Shown piece after piece: positions 36,033-44,516 of a stretch of 64,000 nucleotides of DNA; position 1 is the first letter of the stretch, and each line of letters opens with the position of its first letter. The notes below the pieces were generated by a model. It had not been told where the DNA came from, ran no database searches, and worked only from the letters and a program-made list of their open reading frames with translations. Source of the DNA: Pseudoflavonifractor sp. AF19-9AC (GTDB lineage: Bacteria > Bacillota > Clostridia > Oscillospirales > Oscillospiraceae); assembly GCF_003478995.1 (NCBI RefSeq), contig NZ_QUGI01000001.1:467875-531874 (forward strand). Reading direction: 5' to 3'. Made by a program: the position numbers and the translations under genes.

Positions 36033-37405
36033 AAAAACTGGAACGTCGGGCCCTTTTGTGCCTGGTGCTGGCGGGCTGCCTGCTGGCGGGCCTGGTGCTG
36101 TTTGTAGGATTGTGGGCTGTGCGGGGGGAACACTGGGCCTCCTCCGCTTTTAATCGTCACCTCTACAACAAACAGGGCATTTTGATGAGCGGCACCGTGC
36201 TGGACCGAAACGGCGAGATACTCACCACCGTGGACGAGGACGGAAACCGGGTCTATGTGGGAGACAAAGCCAGGCGGACCTCTACTCTCCATGTGGTGGG
36301 AGATCCCTATGGAAATATCAGCACCGGAGCACTCAGTGCCTTTGCCCAGAAGCTGACGGGCTATAATTTGATTTTTGGCGCCTTTGGGGCAGAGCAGGGA
36401 GGCAACAACCTCTATCTCACCATAGACGCCCACCTGAACGAGGTGGCCTATCAGGCGCTGGGCGGAAAGAAGGGGACCGTAGCCGTCTATAACTATAAGA
36501 CGGGAGAGATCCTCTGCCTGGTCTCCGCCCCCGCTTATGACCCCATGAACATTCCCTCCGATCTGGAGGAAAATGAGAAGTATGAGGGAGCCTATTTAAA
36601 CCGCTTCCTGTCCTCCACCTTTACCCCGGGCTCTGTGTTCAAGACGGTGACCCTGGCGGCGGCCCTGGAGGAGATCCCGGATCTGGAGAGCCGCACCTGG
36701 ACCTGCGAGGGCTCCACCCAGATTGGAGAGGGTGTGGTCACCTGTATCTCCGCCCACGGAGAACAGGACATCCGGGAGGCACTGGCCAACTCCTGCAACG
36801 GAGTGTTTGGCCAGCTGGCGGTGGAGCTGGGGGGCGACACCCTGGAGCGCTACGCCGAAAAGGCGGGGCTGACCAGTTCCTACTCCATCAACGGAATATC
36901 CACCGCCAAGGGGAGCTTTTCCTTTGGGGATGACGTGTCTACCACCGATCTGGCCTGGGCCGGAGTGGGGCAATACCACGACAGCGTCAATCCCTGCGCC
37001 CTGATGATCTACATGGGGGCCATTGCCAACGGCGGCAAGGCGGCGGTGCCCTGTCTCATTCAAAAGGTGGAGAGCCAGGGGCTGCCTTCTCTGCCCCAGT
37101 TTACCCGGAAGACAAAGACGCTCATCTCCTCGGATACAGCGGAGACTGTGGCGGAGATGATGATGAACAACGTGCAGACGGCTTATGGAACCAAGCGCTT
37201 TCCCAACATGGAGCTGGGCGCCAAGTCCGGTACGGCAGAGGTGGGACCGGAGGAAAAGCCCCACGCCTGGTTTACCGGCTTTTTGAAGAATGAAGAGGCA
37301 CCCTACGCCTTTGTAGTCCTGGTGGAAAACGGAGGCAGCGGCGCGGATGTGGCCGGTACGGTGGCCTCCAAAGTGTTGAAGGCGGCGTTGGAGCAGGTGG
37401 GCTGA
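36029..37405 (+). CDS. Penicillin-binding protein (class B transpeptidase)
   Basis: 458 aa with an N-terminal membrane anchor (about 8-33) and a short linker domain containing LDRNGEIL. The transpeptidase domain has motifs TPGSVFKT (active Ser, about residue 202), SCN (about 256) and KSGTAE (about 397). It cross-links peptidoglycan outside the membrane with the SEDS partner upstream, whose stop overlaps this start (ATGA). The N-terminal dimerisation region is short, as in the PbpA-like group paired with RodA/FtsW proteins that carry FHA. All catalytic residues are present. Confidence 0.93.
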   Translation: MKKLERRALLCLVLAGCLLAGLVLFVGLWAVRGEHWASSAFNRHLYNKQGILMSGTVLDRNGEILTTVDEDGNRVYVGDKARRTSTLHVVGDPYGNISTGALSAFAQKLTGYNLIFGAFGAEQGGNNLYLTIDAHLNEVAYQALGGKKGTVAVYNYKTGEILCLVSAPAYDPMNIPSDLEENEKYEGAYLNRFLSSTFTPGSVFKTVTLAAALEEIPDLESRTWTCEGSTQIGEGVVTCISAHGEQDIREALANSCNGVFGQLAVELGGDTLERYAEKAGLTSSYSINGISTAKGSFSFGDDVSTTDLAWAGVGQYHDSVNPCALMIYMGAIANGGKAAVPCLIQKVESQGLPSLPQFTRKTKTLISSDTAETVAEMMMNNVQTAYGTKRFPNMELGAKSGTAEVGPEEKPHAWFTGFLKNEEAPYAFVVLVENGGSGADVAGTVASKVLKAALEQVG

Positions 37406-37485
37406 ATGTGTCCGCACCTTTGGTTACTCGATCAAGTGCAGAATACGTCCGGGGGACCCGGGCAGACGAACAGGGGATGAAAACC

Positions 37486-37920
37486 ATGATGATTTCCACA
37501 AAGGGGCGCTATGCCCTTCGTGTCATGATTGAACTGGCCTCCGGAGAAGGGGGAGAGCTGATTTCCTTGAAAGAGATTGCCCAAAGTCAGGAGATTTCCG
37601 AGAAGTATCTGGAGTCCATAGTGAAAAATCTGGTGAAGGCGGGGCTGGTCGCCGGACTGCGGGGCAAGGGCGGCGGATACCGCCTAGCCTCTCCGGCTGC
37701 CCAGTGTACGGTGGGCGGTATTCTGCGGGCAGCGGAAGGCTCTGTGGCTCCTGTGGCCTGTGTGGAGGGAGACGCCAAGCCCTGCCCGCGGCGGGAGTAC
37801 TGTCCCGCGCTCCCTGTGTGGACGGAGCTGAACCGAAGGATTGATGAGTATCTGGACAGCGTCACCCTGGAACAGGTGGTTCAGCAGGCACAGGAGATGC
37901 AATGCCACTCCCAGATTTGA
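37486..37920 (+). CDS. Rrf2-family transcriptional regulator
   Basis: 144 aa, starting MMISTKGRYALRVMIELA; I favour the ATG at 37486, though the ATG at 37477 or 37489 is possible. The winged helix spans about 1-75 (LKEIAQSQEISEKYLESIVKNL, GLRGKGGGYRLA). Three Cys in CVEGDAKPCPRREYC (about 97-111) match the Fe-S ligand pattern of IscR, so Fe-S sensing is likely. No isc or cysteine genes are next to it in this window, so its targets are elsewhere. A bidirectional terminator follows. Confidence 0.88.
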   Translation: MMISTKGRYALRVMIELASGEGGELISLKEIAQSQEISEKYLESIVKNLVKAGLVAGLRGKGGGYRLASPAAQCTVGGILRAAEGSVAPVACVEGDAKPCPRREYCPALPVWTELNRRIDEYLDSVTLEQVVQQAQEMQCHSQI

Positions 37921-37944
37921 CGATTCGCTCTCATTTTCAGGCAT

Positions 37945-37978
37945 AAAAAATTCCCGCTCTTAAGAGCGGGAATTTTTT
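37945..37978. terminator. Bidirectional terminator
   Basis: A perfect palindromic stem AAAAAATTCCCGCTCTTAA and its complement, with T-runs on both strands, lies between convergent rrf2 and the ammonia-lyase gene. Confidence 0.92.
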
Positions 37979-38041
37979 ATGCCCCGACGGATCCGAAGAT
38001 CCGCCGGGGCACAATTCGGGGAGGGGAAAAGACGATGAAGA

Positions 38042-39607
38042 TTACTCCAGATCGGGCAGAATCTCGTGAGCGATCTCCAGCAGCTCGCCGCTGCGCACCA
38101 TGGCCTCAACGGCCTTGATGTCGGGCCAAATCTCACGGTCGATCTCGAAGAAGGCGACCTTCTCACGCACGTGCTTGTAGAGAGCCTCGTGCAGGGGGGT
38201 GATGCCCTGGCCGTGGGTGTTCAGCTGACGACGGATGTCGATGGCCTGGCAGGCGGTGAGCAGCTCGTCAGCCAGCACGGACAGAGTGTTCTGGACAATC
38301 CAGCCGGCCTTGCGGGCGGCGGTGGTGCCCATGGAGACGATATCCTCCTGGTTGGCGGAGGAGGGGATGGAGTCCACGGAAGCGGGGTGAGCCAGCACCT
38401 TGTTCTCGGACACCATGGAGGCGGCGGCATACTGAACGATCATGAAGCCGGAGTTGACGCCGGGCTTGGTGGTGAGGAAGGGGGTCAGGCCGTTGGACAG
38501 AGCGGCGTTGACCATACGCTCGGTGCGGCGCTCGGAAGCGTTGGCGATCTCAGAGCAGGCAATGCCCAGAGTGTCGAAGGGGATCGCCATGGGCTCGCCG
38601 TGGAAGTTACCGCCGGAGATAACAGCCTCGTCCTCCAGGAACATGAGGGGGTTATCGGTCACGGCATTGAGCTCGTTGGCCACGATGGAGCTCACATAGT
38701 CCAGAGCGTCGCGGACGGCGCCGTGGAGCTGGGGGATGCAGCGCAGAGCGTAAGCGTCCTGCACGCGGTCCTTCTGGCAGTTGTCCAGAATCTCGGAGCC
38801 CTCCAGCAGCTTGGCCATGTTGCGGGCAACCAGCATCTGGCCCTTCTGGCCACGAACCTCGTGGATACGGGGGTCGAAGGCGTTGCGCAGGCCGGTGAGG
38901 CCCTCAAAGGTCATGGAGCCGATGATGTCGGCCAGCTGAGCAGCGCACATGGTGTCGTACAGAGCCAGGGAGCCCACGGAGGTCATGGCGCAGGTGCCGT
39001 TGGTCAGGCCCAGGCCTTCCTTGCTGACCAGAGTCTCCAGGGTCTTGATGCCGGCCTTGGCCATAGCCTCACCGCCGGACATCTCCACGCCCTGATAGCG
39101 GGCCAGGCCCTTGCCCAGCAGGGGCAGAGACATGTGAGCCAGAGGAGCCAGGTCACCGGAGGAGCCCAGGGAGCCCTTCTGGGGAACGACGGGGGTGACG
39201 CCCTTATTCAGCATCTCAGCCATCATCTCCACCAGGATGGGACGGACACCGGACACGCCCACGCACAGAGCATTGGCGCGGAGCAGCAGCATGCCGCGGA
39301 CAACCTCGTCAGCATAGGGCTCACCGGTACCGGTGCAGTGGCTGAGGATCAGGTTGGTGGACAGCTGGTTGCTCATCTCCTCGGGCACAGCGACCTTCTG
39401 GAAGTCGCCGAAACCAGTGGTGATGCCGTAAGCGACGCGGCCCTCGTTGGCGATCTTCTCAGCCAGGGCGCGGGACTCCTTCATGGCCTCGATGGCGCTG
39501 GGAGCAATTTCAACAGTGGCATGATAACGAGCGACAGCCACAAAATCCTCCAGGGTGAGGCTATGACCGTCCACAACAACATGGGTGATATTCTTGGGAT
39601 TTTTCAT
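38042..39607 (-). CDS. hutH: Histidine ammonia-lyase (MIO enzyme family)
   Basis: 521 aa from the ATG at 39607 (AGGAG 9 nt upstream; an in-frame GTG two codons earlier is too close). It has the aromatic ammonia-lyase signatures YGITTGFGDFQ (about 60-70), NLILSHCTGTG (His90) and GSLGSSGDLAPLAH. The MIO cofactor normally forms from Ala-Ser-Gly; here the triad is S149-S150-G151. Later motifs NAVTDNPLMF and QEDIVSMG fit HutH. The product would deaminate histidine to urocanate. No hutU/hutI is adjacent, so the substrate is probable, not certain. Promoter TTGAAA-17-TATGAT lies upstream. Confidence 0.9.
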   Translation of the reverse strand: MKNPKNITHVVVDGHSLTLEDFVAVARYHATVEIAPSAIEAMKESRALAEKIANEGRVAYGITTGFGDFQKVAVPEEMSNQLSTNLILSHCTGTGEPYADEVVRGMLLLRANALCVGVSGVRPILVEMMAEMLNKGVTPVVPQKGSLGSSGDLAPLAHMSLPLLGKGLARYQGVEMSGGEAMAKAGIKTLETLVSKEGLGLTNGTCAMTSVGSLALYDTMCAAQLADIIGSMTFEGLTGLRNAFDPRIHEVRGQKGQMLVARNMAKLLEGSEILDNCQKDRVQDAYALRCIPQLHGAVRDALDYVSSIVANELNAVTDNPLMFLEDEAVISGGNFHGEPMAIPFDTLGIACSEIANASERRTERMVNAALSNGLTPFLTTKPGVNSGFMIVQYAAASMVSENKVLAHPASVDSIPSSANQEDIVSMGTTAARKAGWIVQNTLSVLADELLTACQAIDIRRQLNTHGQGITPLHEALYKHVREKVAFFEIDREIWPDIKAVEAMVRSGELLEIAHEILPDLE

Positions 39608-39660
39608 ATTCACATCTCCTTTTATTATTGCACCGACGATCGGTTTTTTCTTGTACTGTC

Positions 39661-39689
39661 ATCATAGCACGATTATTGGTTAATTTCAA
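39661..39689 (-). promoter_or_regulatory. Promoter of the ammonia-lyase gene
   Basis: On the minus strand: TTGAAA, 17-nt spacer, TATGAT, about 55 nt before the start codon. The surrounding 300-bp gap (39608-39925) is AT-rich and otherwise holds only the upstream gene's terminator. Confidence 0.65.
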
Positions 39690-39859
39690 TCAAAAATCCC
39701 GAAAAAATAAGTAATATTTATGCAGTATTGATACATTGAATTAGCGGAATAGAGTGAAAAAGCGTAAAATGACAAAAAGAACCCTTTAAAACAGAAAAAA
39801 TAAAAACAAAATGACTGAAAAAATGCAATTGCAAGTAACCGGTTTCGAAGAATAAAAAT

Positions 39860-39895
39860 GCCGGAAACCATAGGAAAACACCTATAATTTCCGGC
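39860..39895 (-). terminator. Terminator of the Fe-S reductase gene
   Basis: On the minus strand, a 15-nt arm GCCGGAAATTATAGG pairs imperfectly with CCTATGGTTTCCGGC and is followed by ATTTTTATT. Confidence 0.75.
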
Positions 39896-39925
39896 AAAAA
39901 GAACGGGACGGATAATGAAGAAATA

Positions 39926-40867
39926 TCAATCCTCTGCGAGGACTTCCTCCTTGCGCTGGAGCAGCTCGTTCGACATGAGCATGGCCTGAACCTTCTCAAA
40001 ACCCAGTCGAGTAATGGTGTCCGCGAAGCGCTCCTTAGGCTGTCCGTAGGCTTTAAACAGGAGCAGGCACTTTTCAATGAGGGAGAGAGCATCCTCCTCG
40101 CTGGTCACGATGGTGTCCAGGGGGCGCCCCATGGCAGTGCGCTTGCCCCAGCGGCCTCCCAAATAAATTTGATAACCGGTGCATTGGTCTTCAATGGCCT
40201 GGAAGGGGCACTTCTTGATGCAGCGGCCGCAGTGGTTGCACTGAGTGTTGTCAATGACGGCCTTGTCACCCTGCATGGAGATGACGTGAATGGGGCACTC
40301 CTTCACGCAGATCTGGCAGCCTTTGCACAGGTCCTCGCGAATCAGGGGGAACCGCTGTCCCACGATGCCCACGTCGTTCAGGTCAGGCTTGACGCAGTTG
40401 TTGGGGCAGCCGCCCACGGCAATTTTAAACTTATGGGGCAGCTTTACATCGTGGTAGCCCACATAGAATCGATCGTGGATCTTTTGGGAGAGCGCGTAGG
40501 TGTCAATGAGGCCGTACTGGCAGGTAGTACCTTTACAGGAGACCACAGGACGGACTTTGGCGCCGGTTCCGCCGGTCTCCAGACCGGCCTCCTGACGGAG
40601 AAACTCCCGCATCGGCTCAATGTTTTCAAAGGGAACACCCTGAATCTCCACGGTCATGCGGGTGGTCAGAGTGACCTCACCGCTGCCAAATCGCTCAGCA
40701 GCCTGAGCAATGGCGGCGCATTCCTGGGCCGTGATCTTGCCGTTGCGGGTGATGACGCGGCCGTTGAACTTATCAGGGGTACGCTTGTCCCACAGAAATC
40801 CCAGCCCTTTGACCCGGGTAACTTCGCTCTGGGGAACGGAAGTACCGCTGTTGTTGGCTTGACTCAT
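39926..40867 (-). CDS. Siroheme/4Fe-4S sulfite (nitrite) reductase-like protein
   Basis: 313 aa. An N-terminal ferredoxin-like half-domain precedes the siroheme-Fe4S4 ligand motifs CKGTTC (about 110-115) and CPNNC (about 153-157). A two-cluster ferredoxin insert follows: CKGCQICVKECP and CNHCGRCIKKCP (about 181-225). This layout matches AsrC-type anaerobic sulfite reductases and related small one-gene reductases in Clostridia. AsrA/AsrB are not adjacent, so the electron donor and true substrate are open. GGGAGG precedes the ATG. It is divergent from livK. Confidence 0.88.
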   Translation of the reverse strand: MSQANNSGTSVPQSEVTRVKGLGFLWDKRTPDKFNGRVITRNGKITAQECAAIAQAAERFGSGEVTLTTRMTVEIQGVPFENIEPMREFLRQEAGLETGGTGAKVRPVVSCKGTTCQYGLIDTYALSQKIHDRFYVGYHDVKLPHKFKIAVGGCPNNCVKPDLNDVGIVGQRFPLIREDLCKGCQICVKECPIHVISMQGDKAVIDNTQCNHCGRCIKKCPFQAIEDQCTGYQIYLGGRWGKRTAMGRPLDTIVTSEEDALSLIEKCLLLFKAYGQPKERFADTITRLGFEKVQAMLMSNELLQRKEEVLAED

Positions 40868-41087
40868 AATTAAAAACCTCCCTGATTTTGCGGAAAATCC
40901 ACCAACATATTTGGCACAAAATGGCTTGATACGGCATCCATACCAGCCAAACGAGGAAAATACTACATTTAATAATAAAAATACAGGAACTGGGAGATGA
41001 TGTCAATGAAAGAAATCCCGAAATTTGCAGGGATATTCCCCTTTAAAAAAGGATAAAGTGCGAAAATGCATTTCTGTTATGTTTGCC

Positions 41088-41116
41088 TTGCATTTAAGAA
41101 AACCTTTTGCTATAAT
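41088..41116 (+). promoter_or_regulatory. Promoter of the liv operon
   Basis: TTGCAT, 17-nt spacer, TATAAT in the 335-bp divergent gap (40868-41202). The leader after it holds hairpins CACACA/TGTGTG and CTCCGGTT/AACCGAG. Confidence 0.75.
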
Positions 41117-41202
41117 AGGCCATGAACTTGTCACACAGACATATGTGTGTAAAGTGAGAACAAACTCCGGTTAAACCGAGAGAATCATGGGAGGAAACAA
41201 GA

Positions 41203-42381
41203 ATGAGACGAATCCTTGCACTTGCTATGTCCTGCGTGTTGGTCCTGGGTATTTTGGCCGGCTGTGGGAACGGCAACAGTTCCGGCGAAGGCGGCTCCGA
41301 TGGCGAGAAGGTCATCAAGGTCGGCGTGTTCGAGTGTACCACCGGTGAGAACGGCGGCGGCGGCCAGCTGGAAGTGAACGGCATCAAGTATGCCAACCAG
41401 ATCAAGCCCACCGTCAAAATCGGGGATGAGGAGTACAAAGTTGAGCTGGTTATCTCTGATAACAAGTCCGACAAGTCTGAGGCTGCCAACGCCGCCAGCT
41501 ATCTGGTGAATGAGGGCTGCTCCATTGTTCTGGGTTCCTATGGTTCCGCGGTGTCCATTGCTGCCGGTTCCGTCTTTAAGGAAGCTGAGATTCCTGCCAT
41601 TGGCTGCTCCTGCACCAATCCTCAGGTCACCCTGGGCAATGACTACTACTTCCGCGTCTGCTTCCTGGATTCCTTCCAGGCCAAGGTGCTTGCCTACTAC
41701 GCCATTGAGCAGGGCTACACCAAGGCCGCTGTCCTTACCCAGGTGGGTGACGACTACTCCATCGGCCTGGGCCAGTTCTTCCAGGAGTACTTTGTGGAGT
41801 TCGGCGGTGAGATCGTCTCCAGCCAGAGCTTCCCTGCTAACAACTCTGACTACAGCGCTCTGCTTCAGAACGTGAAGTCCTCCGGCGCCCAGTGCGTCTT
41901 CGCTCCTTCCTCCATCACCGCGGCTCCCGTGATTCTCCAGCAGGCCCAGAGCCTGGGCCTGGAGGCCGTGTTCATGGGCCCCGACACCTGGGACAACGCG
42001 GACATGATCAACACCGCTGAGGGCGGCGCTGCCGGCTGCACCGAAGGTCTCATCTGCTCCACCTTCTTTGACGACAGCGGCGATGACGTGGCCGACTTCG
42101 TCAACGGCTACAAGGAGGCCTTCGAGACTGACACTGTCAACGTGGTTACCGCTCTGGGCTATGACGCCTATATGGCTGCCATCCAGGCCATCGAGGCCGC
42201 TGGCTCCACCGACGGCAACGCCATCCGGGATGCTCTCACTGGCGTGAGCTTTACCGGCGTCACCGGACCCATCGCCTTTGACCAGAACGGCGACGTGGCC
42301 AAGGATTCCGCCGTGCTGAAGACTGCCAGCGGCGGTAAGCTGGTCTACGCTGATACTGTGACTGTGACTGACGTTCAGTAA
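41203..42381 (+). CDS. livK: Branched-chain amino acid ABC transporter, substrate-binding lipoprotein
   Basis: 392 aa. The signal peptide ends in a lipobox LAGC (Cys about residue 21), so the protein is lipid-anchored outside the membrane. Periplasmic-binding type I fold of the Leu/Ile/Val family: KVGVFECTTGENGGGGQLEVNG at the start, the segment EAEIPAIGCSCTNPQVT, and a C-terminal AIRDALTGVSFTGVTGPIAFD. It delivers amino acids to LivHM. First gene of a five-gene operon, with GGGAGG before the ATG. Confidence 0.94.
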   Translation: MRRILALAMSCVLVLGILAGCGNGNSSGEGGSDGEKVIKVGVFECTTGENGGGGQLEVNGIKYANQIKPTVKIGDEEYKVELVISDNKSDKSEAANAASYLVNEGCSIVLGSYGSAVSIAAGSVFKEAEIPAIGCSCTNPQVTLGNDYYFRVCFLDSFQAKVLAYYAIEQGYTKAAVLTQVGDDYSIGLGQFFQEYFVEFGGEIVSSQSFPANNSDYSALLQNVKSSGAQCVFAPSSITAAPVILQQAQSLGLEAVFMGPDTWDNADMINTAEGGAAGCTEGLICSTFFDDSGDDVADFVNGYKEAFETDTVNVVTALGYDAYMAAIQAIEAAGSTDGNAIRDALTGVSFTGVTGPIAFDQNGDVAKDSAVLKTASGGKLVYADTVTVTDVQ

Positions 42382-42487
42382 TCCACCCTTTATCCTGAGC
42401 ATAACTGGCGGGCAGGGGGCGTAAAAGTCTCCTGCTCGCCGCTGTGTTACAAGCACCAGATACTCGATATGGGAGGCTGGTCCCTTT

Positions 42488-43381
42488 ATGGATCTGACAA
42501 CATTCTTTCAAAGCTGTGTTACCAGTGTGTCCATCGGCAGCGCCTATGCCCTCATTGCCATTGGATATACGATGGTGTACGGCATCTTGCGTCTTATCAA
42601 TTTTGCTCACGGCGATATTTTTATGATGGCGGGCTACTTCACCATCTTCGCCATGTCGAATTTCATGTTACCCTGGTATGTGGCCATCCCCTTGGTGCTG
42701 GCCATGACCGCCCTGCTGGGTGTGGTCATTGAGCGCATTGCTTATAAGCCTCTGCGTTCGGCGCCCCGCATGTCCATCATGATTTCGGCCATCGGTGTGT
42801 CCTTCTTCCTGGAAAACTTTGCAACCTACCTCTTTACCGGTCTGCCCAAATCCTTCCCCGGCATCGGATTTCTCCAGATCCCCATGGAGTGGGGGTCAGT
42901 GAAGCTGCAGTCGGTGAGCATTATCACCCCCATTGTTACCATCGTGCTGGTGGTTGCCCTGATGACCCTGGTCAATAAGACCAAGATCGGTATGGCCATG
43001 CGGGCAGCTGCCAAGGATTTTGAGACCGCGCAGCTGATGGGCATTAAGATTAACCGCGTGATCTCCTTTACCTTTGCGGTAGGCTCCGTCCTGGCGGCGG
43101 TGGGTGCGATTTTGTACTTCTCTCCCCGCCCCATGGTCTATCCGTACAGCGGCATGATGCCGGGCCTGAAGTGCTTCGTGGCTGCCGTTCTGGGCGGCAT
43201 CGGCTCCATCCCCGGTGCCTGCATCGGCGGATTTATCATCGGTGCTGTGGAGACTTTCCTGGTAGCCATGTTCCCCACCCTCAGTGGTTACAGCGATGCC
43301 TTTACGTTTGTGCTGCTCATCCTCATGCTCCTGGTGCGGCCCACCGGCCTGCTGGGTGAAAAAATGACAGATAAGGTGTGA
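42488..43381 (+). CDS. livH: Branched-chain amino acid ABC transporter permease LivH
   Basis: 297 aa, about eight membrane segments. It begins SCVTSVSIGSAYALIAIGYTMVYGILRLINFAHGD (quoted in part), the LivH hallmark, with the EAA-like loop AMRAAAKDFETAQLMGIKINRVI (about 170-190) that contacts the ATPases. Length is typical. It is separated from livK by about 100 nt and from livM by 7 nt. It forms the membrane channel with LivM. Confidence 0.95.
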   Translation: MDLTTFFQSCVTSVSIGSAYALIAIGYTMVYGILRLINFAHGDIFMMAGYFTIFAMSNFMLPWYVAIPLVLAMTALLGVVIERIAYKPLRSAPRMSIMISAIGVSFFLENFATYLFTGLPKSFPGIGFLQIPMEWGSVKLQSVSIITPIVTIVLVVALMTLVNKTKIGMAMRAAAKDFETAQLMGIKINRVISFTFAVGSVLAAVGAILYFSPRPMVYPYSGMMPGLKCFVAAVLGGIGSIPGACIGGFIIGAVETFLVAMFPTLSGYSDAFTFVLLILMLLVRPTGLLGEKMTDKV

Positions 43382-43388
43382 TACGTTT

Positions 43389-44516
43389 ATGAAATTAAGC
43401 AAGAAAACAAACGTAGGCCTGACTGTCGCGCTGGTGGCCGTTGCCGCGGTGGTCATCACCCTGCTGGATCTCAAGATAATTGGCAGCACCTACGTTACAA
43501 ATATTATCAAACTCAGCGCAATTTATGCGCTGGTGGGCGTGTCCATGAACCTGGTCAATGGCTTTACCGGCCTGTTCTCCTTGGGCCAGGCGGGCTTTAT
43601 GGCCATTGGTGCCTATGTGGTGGCTATGCTCACCACGGATCCTGCAGGCCGGGCGGGTATCTACTATGTCGTGCCCATCAACCCCGTGCTGGAGCAGATT
43701 CAGATCCCCTTCCCGGTAGCCCTCATTCTGGGCGGACTGGTGGCAGCGGGTCTGGCCTATCTCATCGGTGCCCCCATCCTGCGGCTGAAGAGCGACTATC
43801 TGGCCATCGCCACCCTGGGCTTTTCCGAGATCATCCGGGTGGTGCTGTCCAACAATGAGCTGGCGCCCTTTACCAACGGCTCCCTGGGTCTGAAGAATGT
43901 CCCCTCCTTCAGCTCCATGTGGAAGGATCTGGGGCTGCCTGGAAACGGCCTGTGGCTCTGCCTGGGTATTGTGGCCCTGTGCATTGCCATTGTGGTTCTG
44001 CTCATCAACTCCTCCTATGGCCGGGCCTTTAAGGCCATTCGGGAAAACGAGGTGGCTGCGGAGGCTATGGGTATCAACCTGGCCCACCATAAGCAGATGT
44101 CCTTTGCCATCGGCGCCTTTTTTGCCGCCATTGGCGGCGGCCTGCTGGCGGCCCACCTCACTGCCATCGACCCCAACCAGTTTAAGATTGCCCTTACCTA
44201 CGAGCTGCTGCTGATCGTGGTTCTGGGCGGTCTGGGCTCCATTACCGGCACAGTGCTGGGTGCCTTTGTCTATACCGCAGGTAAGGAGTGGCTGCGCTGG
44301 TGCGACAACCCCCTGACCATCGGCGGTGTGGAAATTCCCATTTTCCGGTCCGGACTGCGTATGGTCATCTTCTCCATCCTGCTGATGGTGATTGTGCTGT
44401 TCTATAACCGGGGCCTGATGGGCACCAGCGAATTCTCCTGGAACGGCATCTACGGCACCCTGCGCCGCTGGATTGGAAAAGTGACCGGGAAGATCAGGAA
44501 GGAGGCAAAACAATGA
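43389..44516 (+). CDS. livM: Branched-chain amino acid ABC transporter permease LivM
   Basis: 375 aa, about ten membrane segments. The motif NLVNGFTGLFSLGQAGFMAIGAY (about 56-78) and the cytoplasmic loop GRAFKAIRENEVAAEAMGINLAHHK (about 215-239) identify LivM. An extra segment (about 85-110) contains VVPINPVLEQIQIPFPV. The C-terminal tail is basic. Its stop overlaps the livG start by 4 nt. It pairs with LivH as the heterodimeric pore. Confidence 0.95.
   Translation: MKLSKKTNVGLTVALVAVAAVVITLLDLKIIGSTYVTNIIKLSAIYALVGVSMNLVNGFTGLFSLGQAGFMAIGAYVVAMLTTDPAGRAGIYYVVPINPVLEQIQIPFPVALILGGLVAAGLAYLIGAPILRLKSDYLAIATLGFSEIIRVVLSNNELAPFTNGSLGLKNVPSFSSMWKDLGLPGNGLWLCLGIVALCIAIVVLLINSSYGRAFKAIRENEVAAEAMGINLAHHKQMSFAIGAFFAAIGGGLLAAHLTAIDPNQFKIALTYELLLIVVLGGLGSITGTVLGAFVYTAGKEWLRWCDNPLTIGGVEIPIFRSGLRMVIFSILLMVIVLFYNRGLMGTSEFSWNGIYGTLRRWIGKVTGKIRKEAKQ

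Noticed and set aside
38066-39667. Plus-strand 533-aa frame opposite the ammonia-lyase
   Set aside because: Antisense shadow, Gly/His-rich, no recognisable domain.
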